The notes beneath the pieces were generated by a model. The model worked only from the letters and a program-made list of their open reading frames with translations. It searched no databases and had not been told where the DNA came from. A program made the translations under genes and the position numbers. 64,000 nucleotides of DNA from Beroe forskalii (lineage: Eukaryota; Ctenophora; Nuda; Beroida; Beroidae), in NCBI GenBank assembly GCA_011033025.1, contig WFMF01000148.1:1-64000 (forward strand), written 5' to 3'. This document shows positions 1-11,415 of the stretch, in pieces; the stretch's first letter is position 1, and each line of letters opens with the position of its first letter.

Positions 1-425
1 TTGGAATCGATTCCCCGTCCCAGAAAACATAGGTTTAGAGTACCCACATGCCATACATTGTGAATCATCGAGAAATGACATTTTGATTAACTTTATTACG
101 CAAAAAGTGGGCGTGGTCAGAAATGGGTCAAGAAAGGTCGATAGCGCTTACATAATGCTTGGAATCGATTCCCCGTCCCAGAAAACATAGCTTTAGAGTA
201 CCCACAAGCCATATATTGTGAATCATTAAGAAATCGCATTTTGGCCTCAAAAATTCCGACGCAAAAATGGGCGTGGTCGAAAATGGGTCAAGAAAGATCG
301 ATAGCGCTTAGATTATGCTTGGAATCGATTCCCCGTCCCAGAAAACATAGGTTTAGAGTACCCACATGACTTATATGAATGTAAACTTGGATTTTTGATT
401 TTTCACCAAAATTTCCCACGGTCAA
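1..425. repeat. Tandem satellite, unit 158-160 bp, about 2.7 copies, cut by window edge
   Basis: Units start at 1, 159 and 319 with the same opening (ttggaatcgattccccgtcc) and share blocks such as gggcgtgg and tcgatagcgctta. The first two units are close to each other. The third keeps the first 50 bp or so and then diverges, keeping only the gggcgtgg block, so the array seems to decay at its right end. It probably continues left of the window. Confidence 0.85.
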
Positions 426-1511
426 AAAAGGGCGTGGCCCTCCTGAAAATTCCTCAAGGGGTAGAACCTTAACACTCTTTGGAGACCTTCATGGGACCCA
501 TTAGAACACATTCCAACACTAAAACCTTTGTAAATAATTTTTGCACAGATGTCCCCATTTTTAGCAAATAATGACCTTATAACACAGTTAACAGTAGTCA
601 ACAGTAGTAGTGTTATAGCAAGCACTTGTATAAAGCTGATTATAATCTGCTCATGTGCAAAATCTGCTCATACCATTGGCCCCAATAGTCACCTCCTAGC
701 GTTCCTTTCTCTTGATATTTTCTTGGTCAATATTTGCAGTGATCAATCATAGCTGTGACTGCTATGTGTGCTTATCAGTTAAAAGCTGAAAGCTTTTTTT
801 ACAACACTACTTTATAAAATCAAATTTGAGGAAGGTGCTGCCAGGTGAGCCTGACCTCCATAATATGGAGTTTTCTGAAGATGAGAAATAATATGATCAT
901 TTACAATGTTGTATATCAAAACTGGCAGTAAAGCTTGTGATGTAAAGTAGTTCTGATTATTGCAATTTTGGTGTTTCACTATTGGGTCCCCCTCAGTCAA
1001 TGCTATAAGCAATCAAGTTGGACAATCAATAATGATGATTAAATAATCTATGGCAAACACCTGACCTGGTATGTTTGACTTAACATGTTATGATGTTATT
1101 ATATGTGGAGACATCACTATTGAAATCATTAGTCTTCTTTTCTTATCAATATGTACATCTGGGAACTATGGAAACTATGAAAGGATGGCCATATTGATGA
1201 CCCCAAGAATATCTATGGTGTGTCATATCTATGCTGTTTGATAATTTGATGGTGGCATGTTGAACTCCTGTGTTCATGTCTTTTTCATGTTCAGGCTGCA
1301 GCATAATCATGTTCGGCTCACAGCTGGCTGTTAATGACTGGCAGTGAGCCATGCACATTGCACAGTTAAATCATGCACAAAAAGCCATGCATGTTGGAGT
1401 TCCACACGCTACACTAAGAATTTATGTAAGATAAGTACACAATATTAAATTCATCCTGTAGGTAGGTACTCATTTATTTATGAGGAATTATTTAAATTTT
1501 CAATAGCAGTT
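426..1511. other. Intergenic stretch, no gene seen
   Basis: AT-rich sequence with only short, unrelated open frames. It lies upstream of the phosphatase start and may hold its promoter and 5' UTR, but I see no convincing TATA box or other core element. Confidence 0.5.
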
Positions 1512-4500
1512 ATGGCATATTATGTTGTGCTGATTAGCACTTTACTTCTTGACTATGCATTTGGTATTTCTCTGATGGATGGTAGAAACTATGATTGGGA
1601 GATTTACAAGACTACTGAGCATACTCCTTTCCATAAACGGGACAAAAATAATATGTTGATCGATGTTAGAGAGAATACAGTCCATTTTACAGGAACAAAG
1701 TATTCAACTAAAAAGTCATCTGTCAAGTAAGTGATTATCTACCTCATTAATGAGGACTAGATGCATAGTTTTAATTGATACAATAGGTAGTTAGTGCACT
1801 AGAAAGTATTGTCAGTTGCTTCAGTGTGGTTAAACTCAAGAGTCTCATGGTTTCAATTGATTTGAGTAAATTCTGATATTCTTCTTAAGTTGCCAACTTA
1901 TTTGATCAATAACCCCTTGTTTCACTAAATGAGGTCGCAACTAAGAGGAATATCAGAATTTACTCAGATCAATTGAAATTACTGATAGAAGCAAAATAAA
2001 ACATGAAAATGTTTTGCTCACTTTTGCTCTTTAAGAAATATTTATTGTGCAGGGTATATGCAGATACAAGTAAAATCACTAATGGTGACCTTGTGAAGAT
2101 AACCTGGGAAAACCCCAATCCTAATGACTTCGATATGATTGCAATTTATACTCCACCTTCTAGAGAAGTTCAGGTATGTCCACAAAATTTTTCCCTTTTG
2201 AATACCATGCCTAACTCATTGCCACTGAAAGTCTCACGTGATAAGAATTGAGATCCACCTAATTGTAAGAAATGGGTATATGATTCAATTAATATGATCT
2301 AATTATTGTTTACCACATGACATCCTAGTTCTAACTGAAAGAAAAACGTGTTATCTTAACCTTTTTTGGTATTATTGCACCCTTTCCTCATTTTACATCA
2401 TTGTCGTGCTGTGTTCCCTTTACTCCATGTTACTCCATGCTCACACTGTCTTATTTGCCATTTATTTCAAAGTCAAAGAGAAGTGGACAAAATGGTCTGG
2501 TTCTTTTCCTGTTTGTCAATCCATTTTAATTGACCTACTCAAACTTTAGGATTACCTTGACTACAGATATGTGTCTGAAACCACAAATGAGAGTGGTGAC
2601 AAATCTAATGGCTATTTCACAGAAGCATTATATAATATGAGAGCGGACTATGAGCTCAGATATCTTTCAATTGGTAAGTATTCCAAGTTTTCTAGTTGTA
2701 GACTCAATAAACCCCATTGGTGAAATTTAGTTGTAATGATATTCATGATTCATAATAACTCGTGAACAAGCAGTTTTTTTTACAAATTGCTTGTAATTTA
2801 TACTTTTTGAAATACATTATATCCTTCCGTATATTTCCTTACATTTCAGATGAAAAACAAACAGCAACAGTGAGAGCAACTTTTCGCATTTCATTTCCTG
2901 ACAATGAACCCATGCATGGTCACATAGCTGTTACAGAAAAGCCTGGGGAAATGCGTGTCATGTGGGGGAGTGCTAGATCTGATAAACCTCGAGTGAAGGT
3001 AGGTATTTGTAGAAAGGGGTGGAAATCTTAAATTTTTCTGTATATAATGAGTAATAATGACAACACGAATAAATGTGTGAATAGGATACTGTAATATTTT
3101 CTTACTTAATTCTACTATTACAAATGAAAACATTAATTTCACACAAATGAAAACATTAATTTCACACAAATGAAAACATTTATTTTAAGAAATTATCTAA
3201 TTTCAAATTTTTTCAAAATTTTCAAACGTTATTGATAACTGTCAGCCCTTTATAATCATAGTCATACAATTTGCCGATCAGCATTGTCCAAAGCTTGAGG
3301 TACATACTCACTTCAGTTTTCGACCTCTCCCGATATGTCGCATGCAAGGTCAGTGGCTGCCACGACCACCACCTACACTGCAGATGATTTGTGTGGGGCT
3401 CGGGCCAATGTCACAAGTCCCATCATGTACCAGGATCCTGGATTCTTCCACACAGCTACCTTAAAGGTACAGAACTCCATCAAAATGTTTAACTGTATTT
3501 CATGTAAATCCAGGAAACTTCTATCTTCCTATCTGTCTATTCTTCGCCTGGGCAGAATAGAATGGGCTTTTGACGTCAATTAGGTATATATTTCGAAGTC
3601 TAATGTTTTTTCCCAGTATTTTCGTTAAATTTAGTTAAGACCCAACCATTCACCTGTTTGTACCCTTGAAGTTATTAATAAAATATCAAATTCCCCCAAT
3701 TTCCATCCCAGCCAGTACATGAGCACCTCATCAGGACCTGAAGCCTGGAGTGCGGTATTACTACAGCTACGGCACTGACAAGCAGAGCAGTGCTGTTGCT
3801 TCCTTTGTGGGTGCCCCCTGGCCGGACTCCAACGTCACAGAGACTGTGCTGGCGGGTTATGGCGACATGGGCGCCTACTACCCGCCTTATAACGGGGATA
3901 GTGTCGGCGCTGAGCCGGTTACCAGGGGTCTGGAGGCCGACTTGAGGGACGGTAAGGTGGACTTCGTCCTTCACTTCGGAGACCTCAGTTACGCAAGGGG
4001 AAGGGGGTGAGTAAATACAGAAGAAAATGATATAGCGTAGCAGTATAACAGTGCAAGAGTGTAGCAACTTACAATACTGTATCATATTATTGCTAACTGT
4101 ATTATGTTATTACCAATTGGAGGGAAAAACTTAGAATTTACAAATTTAAACATTTCCAATTCGTTGGTTACTTGGTTTCATAGTTTCACCCCGGGTGTCT
4201 CACTGTCTCAGGTACATCTGGGACCAGTTCATGACGCAGATGACATGGCTATCAGAGCGAGTTCCCTACATGGTGGGGGTGGGTAACCACGAGTACGACC
4301 ACGTGAGTGGTGGGGCCAAGGACCCCAGCGGGGCCGAGGGCCAGGGCTTCCACCCGCTGTGGGGTAACTACGGAGAGGACGGGGGAGGGGAGTGCGGTGT
4401 TCCTACTGCTCACAGGTCAGAACTCAGAGAGACTTCGTGATGGGAAGTCATTATCATTGTTTAAAAGTTTAAAGTGGTGAAATTGATGATGTGAGTGGGT

Positions 4501-7500
4501 GTTCTTCGTAATACTTAGCTCTTGGAAAATGGTTCAAAACGATGAAATGCTAATTTCGCTTTTTTCTCACAAATGAAGAACCTTCTCTTTACTTCTTTAC
4601 TTGATGCATCTTCAGATACGTAGCCCCTGGTAACGGAAACAAGGTGTTCTGGTACAGTTTCGACTACGGTTTAGTGCACGTGGTCATGTACAGCAGTGAG
4701 CATGATTTCACATACGGCAGCAGACAGGTACGAGGGAGATCATCCAATATCCATTTAAACTTATCAACACTACTATTTACAATCAAATTTGAGACCTGAA
4801 GATGTCGTAGAACGACGAAATTGATTGTCATTAAAGATTAAAGAACCACATCGTTTAATTGCTGTTGATTTAATTACTGAAAATCAATGAATTACTGTTG
4901 ATTTAATTACTAGAATTTCGATTTCTGGTGAAATATACCTTGCAAAACTTATTAATTGCAAAATGCAAATCGCAAAGCTTAGTTTTGAAATTTGATCTAT
5001 ACTGTTTGGATTCCCAGTTTCGGTGGATAGAACAAGACCTGAAGTCAGTTGACAGAACAAAAACACCCTGGATTATTGCCACTTCTCACAGACCCATGTA
5101 TACAAGCCAGGTGAAATGATAGCCACGATTTATGTGGCTGAGTCTCCTGGAGCGGAATTTCTTTTCACATGGTCATGATCTGAAATCTTGTTATCTGATT
5201 TCTCACGTTTAGATGTAACCTATCATGAAACGGTTCACTCCTTCAGTCGGTGATGAGTGATCACATTGTGGGGAGACACATGAGACTTAACTTGGAAGAG
5301 CTGTTTTACAGATACAAAGTTAACCTCCATCTGTCCGGTCACTACCACAGGTGCAGTACCTAAACACAGGTAGAAGCAGGTAGGTACATTATTACAGGTA
5401 CAAGCAGGTACAAGGTCCTAGTGATTTTCAATCAAATTACACGGCTGGGACGATCGCAGCCATGCAATTTTGTGGTGTTAACAGATGCATCTATGCTTGC
5501 AATGCAAATGAATAAATGATAGAGTAACAAGAAATGCGCCTGCCGGCTTATTTCTTGTGCCCGTGGTTCCCGTATGCAGGCGCTTAATTTCCTGTTCCCT
5601 GGAGCTGTCATTTGATCGAAAATTGTCGTACGATGTATGACCCGCTGACGCCAGCGCGCGGCGCTGATTCTCGAGAGGGTCTGTCAACGCCAGACAAATC
5701 GAAAATCGTTGTCCGACTTTACTGACATGATGAGTTGACGATAAAGCATAAAAGTGACCATCCAAATCATGATACAATCGCACTTCTTCTATCAATTAGT
5801 GTCACATCGCAATACTAACATCATTGAATCAATTTTATAAATCTTCGTTGTTATGCGGGCGCTATATATTATCCTCTCCTTAAAGTTTGAATTGACGCGC
5901 GCAGATAAAAATATCACGTGGGCGATTTCGTTCCACGTGCCAAATGTTCGCGCGCGCGTTCCCGCCATTTCGTAGAACTCTGACGATTCGTTTAGTCGCG
6001 CGCCGTTCAGAGTTTCAGAACTACTATCACCTTTTTCCTTACGTGTTACGTTTTCTTATGTGTTGTGTTGCAGATATCAAACCGTTGCAATGTTCGTTAT
6101 CGTTGAATCCCGCCTTAATTGTTTTTTAAGATTGAGATACTGATCAAGATGAAAGATTCAGATATATCATTATTATCAACAATGGACCGCGACAAACTCT
6201 CGTGTCTTTCTTTCCTCTGGTCAATTCTTTAGATCATTCATAACTGATTGCACTAATACTGCCCATTGTAAATTGCCCGCTACTTAAAGAAAGCCAAATG
6301 AGTATGTGATTGAAACCCAATCAATTATTTGATTGATTCCGTGAAAATTGATAAAGTTTTGATTTCATGATTAAAGAATTGTTAAATTTTTGAGAGAGAA
6401 TTAATTTCAACATCAGAATGAACAGAGCAGAGCATTGAACTGAAATATTTACAACGCTGTTAGCTAGCTGCAACCCACAATGCAAAGGATGCACTACACC
6501 AAGCTACTCTGACGCGAGTGATATTATAAAGGAGCAGTTGGATGCTTGAAAGTGTACCACCAACCACCACCAACGACATACGGTCGCGCGCAGCACCACC
6601 ACCTATTTCAGATTTAACAGTACGCGTAAAGGTAGTATACACACAACCCCCACAAAACACGATCTCTGCTAACCTTTTCTCAATGCCTTTTTGTAAAACA
6701 AAAACGCGATACGGAACAGGAAAAAATTGAGTAAAAATCTATCCATCCCCTTTTGAGTTACTAAAATTGGCACTTGGAACAGTGAAAGGGTGGAATGTAT
6801 CACCACCACTCCCTCACTGCACTAGAAGCAGTCAAAGGGTGTATGACTACCACTCCCTCACTGCCCTGGAACCAGTGAAAGGGTGTATGACTACCACTCC
6901 CTCACTGCACTGAAACCAGTGAAAGGGTGTATGACTACCACTCCCTCACTGCACTGAAACCAGTGAAAGGGTGGAATGTATGACTACCACTCCCTCACTG
7001 CACTGAAACCAGTGAAAGGGTGTATGACTACCACTCCCTCACTGCACTGAAACCAGTGAAAGGGTGTATGACTACCACTCCCTCACTGCCCTGGAACCAG
7101 TGAAAGGGTGTATGACTACCACTCCCTCACTGCACTGAAACCAGTGAAAGGGTGTATGACTACCACTCCCTCACTGCACTGAAACCAGTGAAAGGGTGTA
7201 TGACTACCACTCCCTCACTGCACTGAAACCAGTGAAAGGGTGTATGACTACCACTCCCCTCACTGCACTGAAACCAGAAAAGGGTGTATGACTACCACTC
7301 CCTCACTGCCCTGGAACCAGTGAAAGGTGTATGACTACCACTCCCTCACTGCACTGAAACCAGTGAAAGGGTGTATGACTACCACTCCCTCACTGCACTG
7401 TAACCAGTGAAAGGGTGTATGACTACCACTCCCTCACTGCACTAGAACCAGTGAAAGGGTGTATGACTACCACTCCCTCACTGGAACCAGTGAAAGGGTG

Positions 7501-8343
7501 TATGACTATCACTCCCTCACTGGAACCAGTGAAAGGGTGTATGACTATCACTCCCTCAGCTACGAAAGCACCTGCTCGGTGCTGGGAGGTGACTGTGTGG
7601 CACCGGGGCGTGGCACGGTGTACGTGGTCGTGGGAACAGCCGGCAAGTTCCTAGACCCTCAGAAGTACTGGGACTACCCATGGTATGTTGCACTACTCTA
7701 GAAGATAAGTAGTATTACTTGAAATTACTTACTAGTATTACTCAAAGTAAAAGTGAATTTGGGTAGACTCGAGTTACTATTCTTAGAGAGTTAGAGCCTA
7801 CGAGGTGGCGCTTTCTGCAAGGGATCGTTACTTATAGCCTGTGAATGTTTCCGGATCAATATTCTAATCTAAATACAGGTCGAAGTACCAACTGGCAGAC
7901 AAATACGGGTACCAGAGGATTAGAGCCAACAGAACACACATGCACGTGGAGTTTGTCGTGGTAGGTTGCTGTCTGTTTTCTAAATCTCTAGTATGTTCAC
8001 ATCAGTGTCCAATAATTTATATGATTTTCTGGGTTCCTGCTACTGTAAGAAGCAAAAAAAACTTGATTCAGACTTGAGAATTATAATTTATCTGAACTTA
8101 CAAACTTTAAACCTCACTGATCACTCCTTAGTAATTGGGGGAGGAGTCACGCTATTTTAGGCTACCACGTTATATTGAAAAAGGCCAAAAGGCAAAATGG
8201 CCCAGAAACCATGACCTGAAATAGAATTCAAATTTAAATTATTCAAGTACTGTTGCTTCATGGTTTTTTTGCTCCAGGTTCCAGAAATGGAGGTAGAAGA
8301 TGTGATAGAAATCCCACTGTGGCAGGATAACGAGACCTTCTAG
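1512..8343 (+). CDS. Purple acid phosphatase (secreted metallophosphoesterase), 13 exons
   Basis: Predicted exons: 1512-1726, 2053-2173, 2550-2673, 2850-2998, 3317-3466, 3735-4006, 4212-4415, 4616-4727, 5018-5110, 5247-5350, 7560-7682, 7879-7960, 8278-8343. All joins are GT-AG and phase-consistent, giving 604 aa. Residues 1-18 look like a signal peptide. An N-terminal Fn3-like domain (about 70-280, with the LKPG-x-RYYY motif) precedes the phosphoesterase domain. The seven ligands of the di-metal site are visible: D297 (GDMG), D336 and Y339 (GDLSY), N369 (GNHE), H473 (SHRPMY), H512 and H514 (GHYH). Family members hydrolyse phosphomonoesters with a binuclear Fe-containing centre, usually outside the cell or in lysosome-like compartments. 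At about 600 aa it resembles the long plant-type class rather than short mammalian ACP5. ATG 1512 was chosen because it precedes the signal-like segment. Small exons 3, 5 and 13 are the least certain. Confidence 0.9.
1851..1978. repeat. Inverted repeat (foldback) in intron 1 of the phosphatase gene
   Basis: Left arm 1851-1893 and right arm 1937-1978 are reverse complements over about 42 bp, with three mismatches and one indel, around a loop of about 43 bp. It could be a small MITE-like insertion or simply a foldback. No target-site duplication was recognised. Confidence 0.8.
3117..3178. repeat. Short tandem repeat, about 23-bp unit
   Basis: The string acaaatgaaaacatt recurs three times in a row inside intron 4 of the phosphatase gene. 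Confidence 0.8.
4441..4490 (+). repeat. Degenerate copy of the CRE/GATA composite element
   Basis: The intron between exons 7 and 8 holds gtcattatcattgtttaaaa followed by a stretch ending in gtggtgaaattgatg. This matches the composite element found ten times at 51.7-63.6 kb, apart from the damaged CRE half (AAGTCA instead of ACGTCA) and an extra 8 bp or so. It suggests that the element is dispersed rather than confined to one locus. Confidence 0.4.
5641..5700. repeat. Dispersed repeat fragment, copy 1 (partner at 36704-36763)
   Basis: About 60 bp of GC-rich sequence (ctgacg, gattctc, a variable GGTCTGT/GGATCTGT block, cagacaaa) recurs with substitutions downstream of the adhesion GPCR in the same orientation. 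Confidence 0.5.
6390..6730. repeat. Dispersed repeat family, copy 1
   Basis: Lies in the large intron 10 of the phosphatase gene. It shares with 15235-15545 and 44112-44190 the ordered blocks tttcagattta, agtacg, an acacaacccc-like stretch, atctctgctaacctt and ctcaatgccttttt. Upstream, aacagagca and gcgcgcagat blocks also match copy 2, so the full unit may start near 5880. No ORF; a non-autonomous element (SINE or MITE relic) is likely. Confidence 0.6.
6781..7559. repeat. Minisatellite, 44-bp unit, about 17-18 copies
   Basis: The unit contains gggtgtatgactaccactcc followed by ctcactgcactgaaaccag and gaaa. Copies are almost identical; a few read ccctggaacc, and the last two lack about 5 bp. 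The array ends exactly at the 3' splice site of phosphatase exon 11 (exon starts at 7560): the acceptor ctccctcag is a one-base variant of the repeat's own ctccctcac. Confidence 0.95.
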
Positions 8344-9385
8344 CTGTCCGATCTTTTACCAACTGTTTAGTGGTGTTTATTGGATCATTGAGGGGATTTG
8401 GTAGGAATGTGGTGCCTGGATAGGAGAATAGCATCGAGCAGCTACGTGATCCGGCTGTTTGGCTTTTCACTCTCAACATTACCATATCAGCGGATCAGCT
8501 GTGCACATGGAATGCACCACTTATCAATAATGATCTACGTCCGTGTGTATTCGAGAAATGGGTGATTGTACGATGAAATGTTGCTGTAATGACTAATGAG
8601 GTTATGGTGACTGTCTTGGCTATTATTTCTGGATCAATTTGTACCATAATTAAAAGTTATATGACACGCTTTTGATCTTTTTGTTTGTTCATTTTCAAAT
8701 TTTCGACGTGACCCTTTTGGCACTCTCAATAAGTAAAGGGGGTTTCTGTTGATTCTATAAGTTTTAAAGTGACCCTCAACGTGACCCTCATCCCGGTGCA
8801 TGTCAGTTTCCACTTATCACTGAATCTGAGGTTCTTTCTTTCTTTGTTAGTTTTCTCATCTCCTTCTTGGCACTAAAAACTACCTAAATGGCTCGGCTAT
8901 GGAATAAGGCCTATTAGTTTACCCAATGCACTTCATATAGCAATACAGTACTAATGCTATGTGCTTAGTGCCATGCCAATGCCATGTGCTGATTGAACTT
9001 ACCATGGGGCACTGTGCTAGTATACTACATGCCGCCAATAGTGTGTATATAAAAAGGAAGATAATGAATTATTGAGATAAAACTTTATAACTTTTTGCCG
9101 TATTGATCATTACTAAATATACTGTTAGTTATGAATATTTATATGATTTCTATCTTTTTTAAATTTTCATTGATTTACAGATTCTACTGCTTTTTGTTTA
9201 TTAATCATTTTCAAACTTCAAAGCTATTTTTCTACTGTTCTGTACAAAAGTCAAACTTATACAACTACCTAAATCATCACTGCAATCGACAGATAGCTAG
9301 ATGATCCTTTTTTACTTTTATCAATTGTTACATTGTTATTATTTTTCATACTGTACAAGTGTATACTTATAAAGCTTTAGATTGT

Positions 9386-9391
9386 AATAAA
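9386..9391 (+). terminator. Candidate polyadenylation signal of the phosphatase gene
   Basis: AATAAA in AT-rich sequence downstream of the TAG at 8341-8343. Position alone supports it. Confidence 0.35.
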
Positions 9392-11264
9392 ACTAACTCC
9401 GTGTATCATTCGCTTCGTGATGTTTAACTTAATTCCTTTTTGGATTTAGTGTGCCCATCGCAAAAACAATTTAATTTGTTTGAAATTTGCATTTCTATTT
9501 GTGTTCGTATTAAATTAATTCTGTTACTAAAGTTTATTTTTCAGAACTGATGGAAATGAAACACAGAAGATGTGTGATTGCAACATCGAAACGTTGTGAG
9601 ACCTCCGTAGAACGCAGTTTTTGATTTTGTCGCAAAAAGTGTGTCGCAAAAGGTGGAAAGGAAAATACGTTGCGCCCGCAAATAGAGGTAACCCGGCAAT
9701 TCTTGTTACTGTATTGAAGTACAGAACTCTCTGTATTTCTGATGAAAAGTTGCTTGAAATTTGACTCCTGCATCACCTGACTGCAGATATCTACTGAGCG
9801 CATGTAACATTTAATAAGACATCACAAGGGCGATGCAGTAAACAATTCCGTTGAGTAATGGCTTATCTGACTCGTATTTAATGTACTGATAAACGCCTCG
9901 TGCTAACGCCAGTATGTCTCAGGGGCAGTGGAAGTTCACTGATCACATGTACTATGGAAGTATAGAATTGAATTCTATACATGCTCCGATCTATACAAAG
10001 TCAGTTGGCATTCTTAAAGAGTCAATATTGGATTATACTCTTGAACTCCCTAATTTTCATCTCATCATCTACCCCTTCCAATTCGCTGTCTACACTTTAC
10101 TGACTATACGTAATAAGCTATAATATCTCGGTCAACACTTTTTACTTAGATACTAGTTACTAAACCTATCAATAGAATATTATCCTCTGATCTGCCTCCC
10201 ATCACTCAATTATCATTTGTACCTTCTTTCAGTTGGGGCCTGGTGGGATTCCAGTGAAGATGTGAAAGCTCATGGAACAGCTGCTCATGGTGAGCTATAC
10301 ACTCATCTTTCTATCGTAGTCAAGGTATGTTTGCTTGAATTGAATATGTTGGGGGTGGCTTAGGGAAATTTCAGAGTCAATATCCTTTTGTGCTTTATTG
10401 CGAATAAAGGGAATCTTTTTTAATAGTATCATTTGGGTCTCTGACCTTCGCACCCTTTTCTAATAGTAAGTTGTTTTTGTGTGTGATCTTCGCTAATGTG
10501 GCAGTTAGCTTATTTCTGACCTAAAAGATGGGGAAAACAGGATTCAAAGCCAACTTTAGGTTCAATATAGGCCAACTGCAAATTTTAGCGAGCGTGCTTT
10601 GCAAGACCATTCCTCGTTAACTTCTCTTCTCTTGTCGACATCGTTAAAAATTTTATTTTTGGACGCCATTCTTGCTGCAAGGCCTCCCATGGGCAATGTT
10701 GAACCTACTTATTTTTCAATTTTTAAGGAATACAATTTTTAGCTGATACGAATTGTAGTACACAGTATAAGCATATTCAATACCACATGAATCTAAACTG
10801 AACTGGTGTGAAGAAAAGGGCCTTTTTTGTTTGAATTATTTCAGTATATCAGAAATAGGACGACAAGTGAAAACAGCTGATATTTTTCAAAAAACTCAAA
10901 AAGGATTTGATAGTACTTGAAAGTGGCAATTAAGCGTTTACCTCACAACCTTATATATTATGAGGAAAGGAGGAAGCACATTTTCAATGCAGCAAAGCAG
11001 CAACTGTGGCAATGTCTTTTCATGTTTTATACCTTTATAACAAACGTTGCAATCTAGTGACTTGGCAGCAGTTGCTGCATAAAAACTGTCACGTTATTGT
11101 ACACATCATGGGTTTTGAGGCAGAAAAAATGCTTTATCCGCTGCTACAACAAACACAGCCAAACAATAAACATGCTTACTGCTTAGTGTGGATATTTCAG
11201 GCATAATTAGTGAAAATTCATTTGAATATTAAAAGAATTTGACCAATTCAAAATTACTGTTTTT

Positions 11265-11270
11265 TTTATT
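11265..11270 (-). terminator. Candidate polyadenylation signal of LDLa GPCR 1
   Basis: AATAAA on the minus strand about 145 bp downstream of the stop at 11416. Confidence 0.45.
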
Positions 11271-11415
11271 TTTCAATATTATCTTAATTCTTTTAATTGT
11301 CCCAAATGGCTCAGTTCTCCCAGTTTTCCCTAACGCTAGTCCCAAACTAAAAGATTTAATGGAGACAGAGACAATTGGTACTGTGGCACTCCCTCAATAG
11401 GTCAATAATCCATAT

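Larger units (their letters stand above)
8344..11415. other. 3' UTR of the phosphatase gene and intergenic DNA
   Basis: A plausible plus-strand polyadenylation signal AATAAA lies at 9386-9391, about 1.04 kb after the stop. Toward the right end TTTATT at 11265-11270 is AATAAA on the minus strand and suits the GPCR that ends at 11416. A short open stretch at 10241-10324 is flanked by AG and GT, but I could not link it to any gene. Confidence 0.5.

Noticed and set aside
10241..10324. Possible lone exon (AWWDSSEDVKAHGTAAHG) flanked by AG and GT
   Set aside because: No neighbouring exon, no recognised family and no frame partner; too short to support.
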